Assembly: GCF_016741815.1 (NCBI RefSeq)
Contig: NZ_JAERRJ010000002.1
Location: 62,001 to 126,000, forward strand
DNA from: Nocardia acididurans
Lineage (GTDB): Bacteria; Actinomycetota; Actinomycetes; Mycobacteriales; Mycobacteriaceae
Length of the DNA: 64,000 nucleotides
Reading direction: 5' to 3'
Shown here in pieces: positions 7,908 to 15,502 of this stretch. Numbering within the stretch: the stretch's first letter is position 1; each line of letters begins with the position of its first letter. A program made the position numbers and the translations under genes. Below the pieces are notes generated by a model. It ran no database searches, had not been told where the DNA came from, and was given only the letters and a program-made list of their open reading frames with translations.

Positions 7908-8879
7908 ATGCTGCTGCGCGGCTGCGTAATCCGACCGCGGTTGGCATGCGACCCGGCTGACGCGGCATACTGGGGTCGGGCGCGGGCGCAGGCAGGGCTG
8001 CCCGAATGGGTGCTGACCGATCAGCATGCCTTCGTTCCGACGCGCGATTACGTGCGGCTCTGGCGGCCGTTCGAACATGCCACCGACGACCCCGATATCG
8101 CTCTGCGCGTCGCCGCCGCCTCCGCGCAGGGAACGCACGGCCTGTTCGGTCATCTGTTCGCCACCGCACCCACGCTCGGCGCAGCCATGCAGCTGTACAC
8201 CGGCCCGCACGTCGGGTTGATCAGCTCGCATATTCGTTTCGACCTGTGGACGCCGAACGAACAGGAGACCGTGTTCTCCGGGCCGACCGGAAGCTCTGTC
8301 GAATTATATTATGAGACAGCGCGATTCGGCCTTTCCGGACTAATCGTCCGCGCACGGCGGCTCACCGGCCAGGCGATTCGGCCGGTGCGGGTGTCATTCC
8401 GCTGCCCACCACCCCGCCACTCCGGCGTGTACTCCGAAATATTCGACTGCCCGGTCGATTTCGACGCGCCGGTCGATGCCATGACCTTCCGCAGCGCCGA
8501 TCTGGCGCTGCCCCTGCGCACGGCCGATCCGAGCCTCGCCGCCATGCTGCGGCACTATGCCGCGATCCTGCCCGCCCCGCCGCTCCGGCCCACACAGTGG
8601 ACCGATCGCTTCGAACGCGAGGTGGATTCCGCGCTGACCGAAGGAAACGCCACGCTGGAGCTGGTGGCGCGGCGGCTGGCGGTGAGTCCGCGCACCCTGC
8701 AACGCCGGCTCGCCGACGGCGGCACCACCTGGCGGCGCGAACTCGAGCGTGCCCGGCATCGCCGCCTGCAGGCCGCTGCCACTGCCTCGCTCACGCGGGG
8801 CGAGCAGGCGTCGCTGCTCGGCTACGCCGACACCGCGTCCATGCGCCGGGCCTTGCGCCGCTGGGCCTCCCGGAACTGA
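7908..8879 (+). CDS. AraC-family transcriptional regulator
   Basis: A 323-residue protein of the arabinose-binding-domain AraC subfamily. The N-terminal ligand domain (F-V-P-T-R-D-Y-V-R-L-W then A-L-R-V-A-A-A) runs to about residue 220. The C-terminal HTH pair begins L-E-L-V-A-R-R-L-A-V-S-P-R-T-L-Q-R-R-L. The second HTH (L-L-G-Y-A-D-T-A-S-M-R-R-A-L-R-R-W) is shorter than usual. The first ~15 residues are atypical, and the start lies beside a tRNA-T-arm-like sequence (7880-7905), so the N-terminus may have been reshaped. The target is unknown; no obviously linked metabolic gene follows. Confidence 0.75.
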   Translation: MLLRGCVIRPRLACDPADAAYWGRARAQAGLPEWVLTDQHAFVPTRDYVRLWRPFEHATDDPDIALRVAAASAQGTHGLFGHLFATAPTLGAAMQLYTGPHVGLISSHIRFDLWTPNEQETVFSGPTGSSVELYYETARFGLSGLIVRARRLTGQAIRPVRVSFRCPPPRHSGVYSEIFDCPVDFDAPVDAMTFRSADLALPLRTADPSLAAMLRHYAAILPAPPLRPTQWTDRFEREVDSALTEGNATLELVARRLAVSPRTLQRRLADGGTTWRRELERARHRRLQAAATASLTRGEQASLLGYADTASMRRALRRWASRN

Positions 8880-9032
8880 CCACGCCCTCCCATGACGCGT
8901 CCGGCATGAGGATGTCGTCTTCGGTCCTGTGCCCGAGTCGTGCTCGTCCACCACCCTGATGACGGGAGGCCGCCCTCGAATTTGCCCAATTCCCGGCGGC
9001 CTCCCCTTGTCGCAGGATTCCGTGCGAAAACC

Positions 9033-9400
9033 TCAGCGCGGCACCGTGACCGGATCAGCGCAGCTGTCCATCGGGCGCGACCAACATGGACCGCAGGAGC
9101 GCCATTCGTAGTTGTCGGTGATGCGCCAATAGGTGCATCCGAGGACATCCATGCCGTCGGCCTTCGCACGGCGCAGCCAGTAGTCGTTCCCCCCGCAGGA
9201 CCACGGCCCGGGTGTGGCCGTCGGCACGCGGTCGGGCGTTTGCCGGTCGGCATGCCGTTCGCCACCACATACAGCGGTCGTCCGGTGAAGCACCCGAATG
9301 GATGTAGCCGTAGATCTCCGGTGCGCCCGCGTGATCCGGTCGGCCCATCGCAGGCACGTCGGCGAGGCCGATACCGCCTGCGACAGCTCCGGGCACTTTC
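9033..9400 (-). pseudogene. Remnant of a GH1 beta-glucosidase-like gene
   Basis: Three minus-strand frames carry successive pieces of one family-1 glycoside hydrolase C-terminus: I-Y-G-Y-I-H-S-G-A-S-P-D-D-R, then V-A-N-G-M-P-T-G (a decayed version of the T/V-E-N-G nucleophile motif, with Glu replaced by Ala), then R-A-D-G-H-T-R-A, then W-L-R-R-A-K-A-D-G-M-D-V-L-G and T-Y-W-R-I-T-D-N-Y-E-W. Joining them needs at least three frameshifts. The N-terminal two thirds of the enzyme are absent. This is a dead fragment. Confidence 0.7.
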
Positions 9401-9440
9401 TCATTTCGCGTTTCCTTTCACCAATTCGCTGACGACGGCG

Positions 9441-9617
9441 GCCTGGACACACCTGGTAGCAATAGATTTCGCCAGTCCGGGTGTGCCACTCGGTATCGAC
9501 CTTGCCTGTCGACGGGTCGCGTTGCGTCGTGATGCCAATTTGATGCCAATCCCATGCGGCCGCCACACCTGACGGTTCGGGTATCGAGTAGGGAACCGGC
9601 TGCGCGTCGATCGACCC
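9441..9617 (-). pseudogene. Unidentified coding remnant
   Basis: A minus-strand frame here reads like genuine protein (S-I-P-E-P-S-G-V..., W-H-Q-I-G-I-T-T-Q, T-E-W-H-T-R-T-G-E-I-Y-C-Y-Q-V-C-P) but has no plausible start or family match I can name. It lies between the GH1 remnant and an intact plus-strand gene. I treat it as another piece of the decayed region; the rest of 9400-9767 shows nothing recognisable. Confidence 0.35.
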
Positions 9618-9767
9618 GCGGACCTCCTTCGGGGCGCAACCTACGAACGAAATGACGCTACGCCGGGGTCGTGTTCGATCGGAATCAGCGCGGCGTAGCC
9701 CGCACACACCCCAGGAATTCGGTTCAGCACATACATGCAGGCAGTCGACGCGCCCCAGGGAAGGTCG

Positions 9768-10115
9768 ATGGCCATGAGCAGCGAGCGCACCAAGGAACTG
9801 TTTCAACAGCACCTCGAGTACTGGAAGGCGGGTGATCTGGACGGGTTGATGAAGGACTTCCACCCGGACGCCTTCATGATCAGTGGCAGCGGAATCATCA
9901 AGGGCTCGGACAATATTCGCGACTTCTACGCCTATGTGTTCGCGAACGTCTTGCCCGCCGAGGTCCGTGCCGGGCTGACCTTCGACAAGCAGCAGTACGA
10001 GGGCGATGCCGCATTCAGCGAGTGGTCCGGGCCCGGGATCAAATACGCGGCCGACACCATGGTCGTCAAGGACGGACTCAAATGGGTGGAGACCTTCGCG
10101 GCCGTCTACGAGTAG
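9768..10115 (+). CDS. SnoaL-like / nuclear transport factor 2 family protein
   Basis: A 115-residue single-domain protein. The N-terminal helix (F-Q-Q-H-L-E-Y-W-K-A-G-D-L-D-G-L-M) followed by D-F-H-P-D-A-F-M-I and a closing beta-rich half is the NTF2/SnoaL cone fold, used for ketosteroid isomerase-like enzymes and ligand-binding proteins. No catalytic set can be assigned. The ATG at 9768 has GGGAAGG about 4 nt upstream. It is the only intact gene in the decayed stretch 8.9-11.2 kb, flanked on both sides by fragments. Confidence 0.75.
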   Translation: MAMSSERTKELFQQHLEYWKAGDLDGLMKDFHPDAFMISGSGIIKGSDNIRDFYAYVFANVLPAEVRAGLTFDKQQYEGDAAFSEWSGPGIKYAADTMVVKDGLKWVETFAAVYE

Positions 10116-10142
10116 CGCTGCCAGATATTGCCGGAGCGGACG

Positions 10143-10301
10143 TCAGGTCAACAGCAAATGGACCTGGAGTTCGCCAATGACGAACTCGAGCAACGCACCG
10201 ACCGCGACGAGTTTCCACTCGTCTTGTTTGAAGGTGGGGCGCAGCAAGCCCTCGAATTCGTCGGGGGTCATCAGCTCCATCTTCGCCCGCTGGCTGTGAA
10301 T
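10143..10301 (-). pseudogene. C-terminal fragment of a DUF445 membrane protein
   Basis: The minus strand reads M-E-L-M-T-P-D-E-F-E-G-L-L-R-P-T-F-K-Q-D-E-W followed by a hydrophobic segment V-G-A-L-L-E-F-V-I-G-E-L-Q and a stop at 10143. In DUF445 proteins this is the extreme C-terminus: an M-T-P-E-E-F-E-G-x-L-R-P-x-F motif and one transmembrane helix. The several hundred residues that should precede it are missing. Between this piece and 10549 I see no further coding signal. Confidence 0.65.
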
Positions 10302-10548
10302 GGCTGCGTGGCAAGGACATTCGCGAGGCCGCCGGCCGCGGTTCAGCGAGTCGCGATCGGCAGAGGCTGACGCGCGTAGTCAGTGTGCGCGGATCACGAG
10401 TACCGCACCACGCCACTGTGCCTCAACCTGCCCCCGCAACTGGTGCATCCTGCACCCCCACCTCGGTGCCGCCGATCGAACTCCCGTCGGTCAAACCGAA
10501 ACGGGTTCTGCGGCTTCCGCTTTCGCCATCGATGGCAGAGGCAGTGTT

Positions 10549-10918
10549 TCACAGCACGCCGACATCCATCGCGAATCCGATCGGCCCGATCATCGCGTTG
10601 TGGCTGAACAGAAATCCGGCGAAAACCGCGATCATGGTCACCGCCGCCGCGGTGATCACTCGGGCGCTGCCGACGTAGCCCAGGCGCACCGCTTGCAGCG
10701 CTGAACTCATATTGCTGACATGGGCTTCCCGCATCCGGGACGTGAGGAAGACCTGGTAGTCCATGGCCAACCCGAACAGGACACCGATCAGCAGGATGGG
10801 CAGGAACGCCAGGATCGGGGCAGCCTTGTGCACGTTGAGGATCGAACCCAACCAGCCCACCGGTAGACCGCAGTGGTAGTGCCGAGTGCGACACCCAGCA
10901 CTGAGCTCCATCGAACCG
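10549..10918 (-). pseudogene. Fragment of an MMPL-family transporter
   Basis: The frame holds I-L-A-F-L-P-I-L-L-I-G-V-L-F-G-L-A-M-D-Y-Q-V-F-L and S-R-M-R-E-A-H-V, the strongly conserved TM8-TM9 part of the second MMPL repeat, then two more helices ending G-F-A-M-D-V-G-V-L at a stop (10549). Intact proteins continue for several helices after this G-F-A-M motif. At the 5' side the match switches frame near 10850. MMPL proteins export lipids across mycobacterial-type envelopes; this copy is dead. Confidence 0.75.
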
Positions 10919-10952
10919 AGTGGTCCTATTCCGGACGGACCAAAAGATAGAC

Positions 10953-11111
10953 ATTTTGCCTAACTACTCGAAGGTTCTGGTCTTCACCTACGAAGACGGC
11001 CGCCCGGTGCACCCCAATTCGATCCGGGAGGGATTCAAACGTCTCACCGACCGTGCCGCCAGCTACATGCTGGGACGCCGTGAAACCCCCGCGACGGCAC
11101 AGCATCCATGA
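10953..11111 (+). pseudogene. Fragment of a tyrosine recombinase (phage-type integrase)
   Basis: The segment V-F-T-Y-E-D-G-R-P-V-H-P-N-S-I-R-E-G-F-K followed by R-L-T matches the stretch of tyrosine integrases just before the catalytic H-x-x-R box. The H-x-x-R, H/W and Tyr motifs are missing; the frame runs into unrelated sequence and stops at 11111. It sits about 90 nt from an initiator tRNA gene, a common integration target class, which suggests the scar of an excised or decayed integrative element. Confidence 0.55.
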
Positions 11112-11157
11112 AACTGAGTTTGGCTAATGATGCCAAACGTGATGCCAAACGAACGTG

Positions 11158-11192
11158 AAAACGGCCCGGAACCAGTAGGTCCCGGGCCGTTT
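11158..11192 (-). terminator. Rho-independent terminator of the tRNA
   Basis: An 11-bp inverted repeat (AAACGGCCCGG and CCGGGCCGTTT) with an ACC/GGT inner extension is followed, in the minus direction, by TTTTCAC. It starts 8 nt after the tRNA 3' end, so it should end the tRNA transcript. Confidence 0.8.
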
Positions 11193-11199
11193 CGCCTAG

Positions 11200-11273
11200 T
11201 AGCGGGGACAGGATTTGAACCTGCGACCTCTGGGTTATGAGCCCAGCGAGCTACCGAGCTGCTCCACCCCGCG
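11200..11273 (-). tRNA. Initiator tRNA-Met (anticodon CAT)
   Basis: The minus strand folds into a full 74-nt cloverleaf with anticodon CAT (plus-strand ATG at 11237-11239). Two initiator hallmarks are visible: three G:C pairs in the lower anticodon stem (GGG/CCC around loop CTCATAA) and an unpaired C1-U72 at the acceptor end. CCA is not encoded; CTA follows position 73. A strong terminator lies just downstream. Confidence 0.93.
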
Positions 11274-11325
11274 TCGGAGTGGTTATAGCTTGGCACAGAA
11301 CGGAGTTGGAAACCAAATCGCCTGG

Positions 11326-11856
11326 TCAGTGGGGGTTGTGTAGTTCTATGGCGAGGGATAGGAGGTCGGGCATGTGGGGGCCGTCGGTGGCGGCTAGGCG
11401 GAGGGCGTCGGGTGGGGGGAAGGCTTGGACTTCCAGGATTTGTTCCGCGCCTTCGGGATTGGTGGGTGGGCCGGTGAGGGCGACGTCGGCGGTGCACCAG
11501 AGCCAGGCTTTGTGGGGGTGGGGTTGCCAGGGGAGGTACGGGGCGGGGCGGTCGCTGGTGGTGTGGTGGGCGCCGATCCAGTGGGCGGGTCCCTGGAGCT
11601 CGGCGCCCGCTTCCTCGGCGAGTTCGCGAATGATGCAGGCGTCGATGGATTCTCGGGCCTCGCGGGTGCCGCCGGGGATCAGCCAGACGCCGCGGGCGTC
11701 GCGGCACAGGACTATTCGGTCGCCGACGAAGCTGATGACGTGGATGTTGGTGACCAGTTCGTCGGGCGGGAGGTCGGTGGAGAACTGGACGTCCAGGCCA
11801 CCCCACTCCCAGCGGGCGGGGGCGTACAGCAGGGGGTAGCGGTCGGCGAGGGTCAC
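11326..11856 (-). CDS. Nudix hydrolase
   Basis: A 176-residue protein. The Nudix box is near residues 55-77: P-G-G-T-R-E-A-R-E-S-I with R-E-L-A-E-E-A-G-A, giving the G-x5-E-x7-R-E-x-x-E-E metal site for hydrolysing a nucleoside diphosphate linked to another moiety. The start is GTG at 11856, which overlaps the stop of the DUF418 gene (GTGA), indicating coupling. Substrate is not predictable. The C-terminus includes W-I-G-A-H-H-T-T-S-D and a run of Pro. Confidence 0.82.
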   Translation of the reverse strand: MTLADRYPLLYAPARWEWGGLDVQFSTDLPPDELVTNIHVISFVGDRIVLCRDARGVWLIPGGTREARESIDACIIRELAEEAGAELQGPAHWIGAHHTTSDRPAPYLPWQPHPHKAWLWCTADVALTGPPTNPEGAEQILEVQAFPPPDALRLAATDGPHMPDLLSLAIELHNPH

Positions 11857-12989
11857 GGGTTCACGGTAGCGGGCGGGCGGCGGAAGTGACTGGGGCCGTA
11901 CGTGATTACCCGGAGCAGCCATTCGACGGGGCCGTAGCGGTGGTGGCGGACCCACCGGCGGGCCGCGGCCAGTTCGAGGAGGTAGAGAACGAGGGCGATC
12001 GCCAGCGCCGTCCAGACGGACACCCGGCCGGCGAGGGCGAAACCGTAGCCGGTGAAGATGATCGAGGTGAGCACGGACTGACCGAGGTAGGTGGTGGCGG
12101 CGATCTTGCCCGCGGGCGCGAAGATCGCGGTGACCGCGGGATGCGCGTGCATGATGCGCAGCAGGGTGGCGGCGTAGGCGGCGGTGAGCAGGGGTGCGGT
12201 CAGGGTGAGCGGGCCCATCAGCGGGAGCCAGTGGGTGCAGGCCACCAGGATGGAAACCGGTGCGCCGACACCGAACCCGATCCACTGGATGCGCGGGAGC
12301 ACGGGCAGGTAGCGGGCGGGATCCTCCAGCACGCGGGACTTTCCGGCGGCCAGGCCGAGCAGGAACAGCGGCAGGATGTTCACCGTGCCGTAGGCGAGGT
12401 ACAGCAGGACGCCGCCGGAGAAGTTCTCCCAGCGCCAGCTCGCCGCCACACCCCACCCGGCGCGCAGGGCCGCCACCCCGCGTTCGACCCGGGCGGGATC
12501 GGAGTCGGGACCGAGATTGTCGCCGGATTCGAGGAGGCTCAGAACGGTGAGGGCGGCCGCGCCGATCGCGAACAGGAAACCGGCCAGCCAGAGAGCGGCG
12601 CGCGGGCGTAAGGGGCTGAGCAGCAATAGGATCAGGCCGATCGCGCCGTAGCCGAAGAGTACGTCGCCGTTGAAGAAGAACACCGCGTGCAGCACGCCGA
12701 TCACCATCAGCGCGAGGCAGCGGCGCAGGGTGCGCAGGCGGGCGCTGCCGCCGTCGCGTTCGGCGGAGCGGAACTGCATGGTCAGGGAGTAGCCGAAGAG
12801 GAAGGCGAACAGAACATAGAATTTGTTGTGGAACACCGCCTCGACCAGGCCGAGCGCCAGACCGCCGGAGTCCGGGTCGATACCCGCCATGACGGCGATG
12901 TTCACCAGAAATATTCCGCCGAGGGCGAATCCGCGGAGGGCGTCGAGTTCCGCCAGTCTCGGGACCTGGGTTGTGCGCGCCTGCACCAT
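11853..12989 (-). CDS. DUF418 (YeiB-like) multi-pass membrane protein
   Basis: A 378-residue protein. The N-terminus R-L-A-E-L-D-A-L-R-G-F-A-L-G-G-I-F-L is the acyltransferase-3-like first helix typical of YeiB/DUF418 proteins, followed by about ten hydrophobic helices; the C-terminal third holds G-K-I-A-A-T-T-Y-L-G-Q-S and R-R-W-V-R-H-H-R-Y-G-P-V-E-W, the signature of the DUF418 domain. Function is unproven; transport or acyl modification has been suggested for the family. TAGGGT at 12996-13001 is 6 nt from the ATG, so the message is probably leaderless. It is coupled to the following Nudix gene. Confidence 0.85.
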   Translation of the reverse strand: MVQARTTQVPRLAELDALRGFALGGIFLVNIAVMAGIDPDSGGLALGLVEAVFHNKFYVLFAFLFGYSLTMQFRSAERDGGSARLRTLRRCLALMVIGVLHAVFFFNGDVLFGYGAIGLILLLLSPLRPRAALWLAGFLFAIGAAALTVLSLLESGDNLGPDSDPARVERGVAALRAGWGVAASWRWENFSGGVLLYLAYGTVNILPLFLLGLAAGKSRVLEDPARYLPVLPRIQWIGFGVGAPVSILVACTHWLPLMGPLTLTAPLLTAAYAATLLRIMHAHPAVTAIFAPAGKIAATTYLGQSVLTSIIFTGYGFALAGRVSVWTALAIALVLYLLELAAARRWVRHHRYGPVEWLLRVITYGPSHFRRPPATVNP

Positions 12990-13219
12990 GGTCGAACCCT
13001 AGGTGCGGTCGGCGGTTGGGCGAATCACCCGCGAGTGTGAGAGCGGGGTCGCTCTGCGGGGGGTTGACCGAATCGGGTTGTGGGCTTCGCAATAGTTGCA
13101 GCGAGTATAGGTGAATCCGGGCGTTGATCAGTGTTTGTGTGGTGTGCGGGGCTGTGCCGGTTGGGCCGGTGCCGTGCGGGGTCGGTTGGTTGTCGGTGGT
13201 GCCCGTTAGGGTCGCCGGT

Positions 13220-14605
13220 GTGCGGGTGGTGCAGGCCTACAAATACGCGCTGGACCCGAACTCGACGGCCACCGCCGCCCTGTTCGGGCATTGCGGCGCG
13301 GCACGATTCGCCTACAACCACATGCTCGCGAGGGTGAAAGCCGTCCTCGGCCAACGCGCCGCCGAAATCAGCTACGGCCTGACCGGCGACGAGTTGACGC
13401 CCTTGTCGAACTGGTCCGCGTACGGTTTGCGCAAGGACTGGAACCAGCGCAAGAACACCGTCGCGGTCGACCGGGACACCGGGATGCCGTGGTGGAGCGC
13501 GTATTCCAAGGAGGCGTATGCGTCGGCGACCGCGGATCTGGCGGCGGCGCTGAAGAACTGGTCGGCCTCCCGTAGCGGGCAGCGGGCCGGGAAACCGATG
13601 GGCTTCCCACGGTTCAAGCGACGCAAGGGTGACGCGGTGGGGTCGGTGCGGTTCACCACCGGCACCATCCGCCTCGAGGGCCGCACGCGGGTGGTGTTGC
13701 CGGTGATCGGCCCGGTCAAAACCCACGAATCCACCCGCAAGCTGGCGCGGCGGGTCGAGGCGGGGACCGCGCGAATCATGGCCGCGACGATCAAGCGGGA
13801 GCGGGGGCGTTGGTGGGTGGTGTTCACCTGCGAGGTCGACCGCTGCGACCCGCCACCCCGGCAACCAGGGACGGCGGTCGGGGTCGATCTGGGAGTGAAG
13901 ACCCTCGCGGTCACCAGTGACAGTGGCGTGCACCCGAACCCGAAACACCTGAACACCCGCCTGGCCCGGTTAAGGCGCGAGTCGCGGCGGGTGTCACGGC
14001 GGCAGGGGCCGGACCGGCGTGCCGGGTTCACCGGGTCGGCGCGCTGGCATCGCGCCAACCGCTCCCGTAACCGCGTCCACCACCGCGCGGCCGACGCGCG
14101 CCGCGACGGGCTGCACAAACTCACCAGCCACCTCGTCGGCACCTACGGTGCGATCGGTGTCGAGGACTTGAACGTGGCCGGCATGCTGGGTAACCGGCGG
14201 CTGGCCCGGGCCATCGCCGATTGCGGGTTTTCCACCCTGACCCATCAACTCGAGTACAAGACCGGTTGGCGCGGTAGTGTGTTCGCGGTGGCGGATCGCT
14301 GGTATCCGTCGAGTAAGACCTGTTCGGGCTGCAAGGCAGTGAAAACCAAACTGCCGCTGCGGGTTCGGGTGTTCGACTGTGACGTGTGCGGGCTGGTGTC
14401 GGATCGGGACCTCAATGCTGCCCGCAATCTGGCCGATCAGGTGTATGTCCTCTTCCCGGAGTGGCCGGGTGAGGTGAAACGTGGACGCGGAGGCGATGTC
14501 GGACCCGCAGTGTGGGCTGTCGCCGGTGAATCGTCTACCCGACGACCGCCTCTGGCGGTACAGGGACCTCCGGGCGCAAACGCCCGGATCACTGAGAATC
14601 ACTGA
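13220..14605 (+). CDS. tnpB: TnpB RNA-guided nuclease (OrfB)
   Basis: A 461-residue TnpB. RuvC-I is G-V-D-L-G-V-K-T-L-A with Asp223, RuvC-II is G-V-E-D-L-N-V with Glu315, RuvC-III is S-D-R-D-L-N-A-A with Asp395/397, and the zinc ribbon has Cys368, 371, 387 and 390. All catalytic positions are kept, so the protein should be an active omegaRNA-guided DNA nuclease, the ancestor type of Cas12. The N-terminal R-V-V-Q-A-Y-K-Y-A-L-D-P motif supports GTG at 13220 as start; an upstream extension to 13124 looks non-coding (repetitive Val/Gly/Cys). The 3' end of the gene is expected to overlap the guide RNA region. Confidence 0.88.
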   Translation: MRVVQAYKYALDPNSTATAALFGHCGAARFAYNHMLARVKAVLGQRAAEISYGLTGDELTPLSNWSAYGLRKDWNQRKNTVAVDRDTGMPWWSAYSKEAYASATADLAAALKNWSASRSGQRAGKPMGFPRFKRRKGDAVGSVRFTTGTIRLEGRTRVVLPVIGPVKTHESTRKLARRVEAGTARIMAATIKRERGRWWVVFTCEVDRCDPPPRQPGTAVGVDLGVKTLAVTSDSGVHPNPKHLNTRLARLRRESRRVSRRQGPDRRAGFTGSARWHRANRSRNRVHHRAADARRDGLHKLTSHLVGTYGAIGVEDLNVAGMLGNRRLARAIADCGFSTLTHQLEYKTGWRGSVFAVADRWYPSSKTCSGCKAVKTKLPLRVRVFDCDVCGLVSDRDLNAARNLADQVYVLFPEWPGEVKRGRGGDVGPAVWAVAGESSTRRPPLAVQGPPGANARITENH

Positions 14606-14626
14606 TACTCGAGTGAACGGTTCACC
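14470..14626 (+). ncRNA. Probable omegaRNA (reRNA) region at the right end of the TnpB element
   Basis: In IS200/IS605 elements the guide RNA is processed from the tnpB 3' end and runs off the right end into flanking DNA. Here three hairpins stand in line: ACCGCC/GGCGGT at 14545-14559, TCCGGGCG-CAAA-CGCCCGGA at 14569-14588, and GTGAAC-G-GTTCAC at 14613-14625. The guide would begin about 14626 in the neighbouring gene's 3' end. The 5' boundary given is a guess. Confidence 0.5.
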
Positions 14627-14990
14627 CTTGGCTGTGCCGCGAGTCGACGTCGTGGCCGGTGATGCCGTCGACGGTGAGGTCGCGCAGGCAACCGATCAGG
14701 CGGCGTTCGGTGTGGGTGCCGAGCGCCGGTTCCACCACGACGGTCCAGCGGCCCGCCGATTCCACCGGGCCGGAGACGATCCGCACGTGATTCACATGGC
14801 TGCGGCACTCTTTCCACAGGGTGAGCGCCGGATCCTCGGCGACGGTCGTACGGACGTCGGCATCGAAGGTGACGGTGGTGCGGCTGCCGGACGCGCCGGT
14901 GTCGGTGTGGAATTTCATGGACCCGGCCAGCCCGTACACGCCGCCGAGGAGGGCGGCCGCGAGCACCAGTGCGGCGAGTACGGCCCGCAT
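14622..14990 (-). CDS. Hypothetical membrane-anchored exported protein
   Basis: A 122-residue protein of unknown family. Residues 1-25 (M-R-A-V-L-A-A-L-V-L-A-A-A-L-L-G-G-V-Y) are a signal anchor; the rest is predicted outside, with two Cys (C-R-S-H and G-C-L-R-D) that could pair. It is the last gene of a three-gene operon behind the PEP-synthase-like enzyme, 11 nt after the preceding stop. Its TGA (14622-14624) lies inside the terminal hairpin of the TnpB element, so the original C-terminus may have been replaced by the insertion. Confidence 0.65.
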   Translation of the reverse strand: MRAVLAALVLAAALLGGVYGLAGSMKFHTDTGASGSRTTVTFDADVRTTVAEDPALTLWKECRSHVNHVRIVSGPVESAGRWTVVVEPALGTHTERRLIGCLRDLTVDGITGHDVDSRHSQG

Positions 14991-15001
14991 GCGATCGACC
15001 T

Positions 15002-15502
15002 CTATCGCACGACGGGGCCGCGCAGCAGCCGCATGCCGTCGTCGACGGGGGCGAGGAATCCGTTGTCGGGCAACTGCAATCGGTCCAGGCCGGTGAGGAT
15101 GCGCCGTTCCACCGCCGGTCCCGCGGTGACGCGCGCGACCCGCTCCACGACCCATGCCAGGCCCGTCAGCAGGACGCCGCCGGCGAGCAGCACGGGCACG
15201 AAAACGCCCAGCCGATCGGGTTTCCCGGCCAGCCAGCCGAAGGTCACCCGTGGGCGCGGTGAGGCGGCCTGCACGATGCGCTGGGTGCGCTGCCGATCAC
15301 CGTTGCCGTCCAGCCGGGTCTGCACATCGCGCAGCCGATTGGTGAGCAGCATGGCGACCAGCGCCACCTCGGCGGCGATGAACACCGTAGCCGAGAGGAT
15401 GGCCCGGTTCCACTCCCACCGGTACAGGTACACGAAAACGTAAGCGCCGGTGGCGATCACCGTGCCGATGGCCAGCAGTACCCCGATCCGCCGCGCGATC
15501 AT
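15002..15502 (-). CDS. Hypothetical membrane protein
   Basis: A 166-residue protein. Two transmembrane helices stand near the N-terminus (about 6-26 and 37-56), followed by a basic cytoplasmic stretch with N-R-L-R-D-V-Q-T-R-L-D-G and a third helix (about 100-120). I do not recognise a family. ATG at 15502 overlaps the stop of the PEP-synthase-like gene (ATGA), so the two are translated together. Constant pairing with a phosphotransfer enzyme would imply a membrane partner role, but this is inference. Confidence 0.7.
   Translation of the reverse strand: MIARRIGVLLAIGTVIATGAYVFVYLYRWEWNRAILSATVFIAAEVALVAMLLTNRLRDVQTRLDGNGDRQRTQRIVQAASPRPRVTFGWLAGKPDRLGVFVPVLLAGGVLLTGLAWVVERVARVTAGPAVERRILTGLDRLQLPDNGFLAPVDDGMRLLRGPVVR

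Larger units (their letters stand above)
13220..14626 (+). mobile_element. Solo TnpB element (IS1341-like, IS200/IS605 group, no tnpA)
   Basis: The element consists of one tnpB gene and a structured right end. No tnpA transposase gene is present within 2 kb on either side, so it would depend on a TnpA elsewhere or be immobile. The right boundary is placed at the hairpin GTGAAC-G-GTTCAC (14613-14625). The left end was not found; the 230 nt between the DUF418 promoter and tnpB have no gene and may contain it. Confidence 0.65.

Noticed and set aside
10394..10954. 186-codon minus-strand frame as an intact gene
   Set aside because: It mixes MMPL remnant sequence in the wrong frame with a basic low-complexity tail.
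12260..13040. Plus-strand frames opposite the DUF418 gene
   Set aside because: No start site or domain; the minus strand has the conserved membrane protein and promoter.
14622..15155. Longer start (15155) for the exported protein
   Set aside because: The extra N-terminus is Arg/Gly-rich shadow; the ATG at 14990 begins a clean signal anchor.
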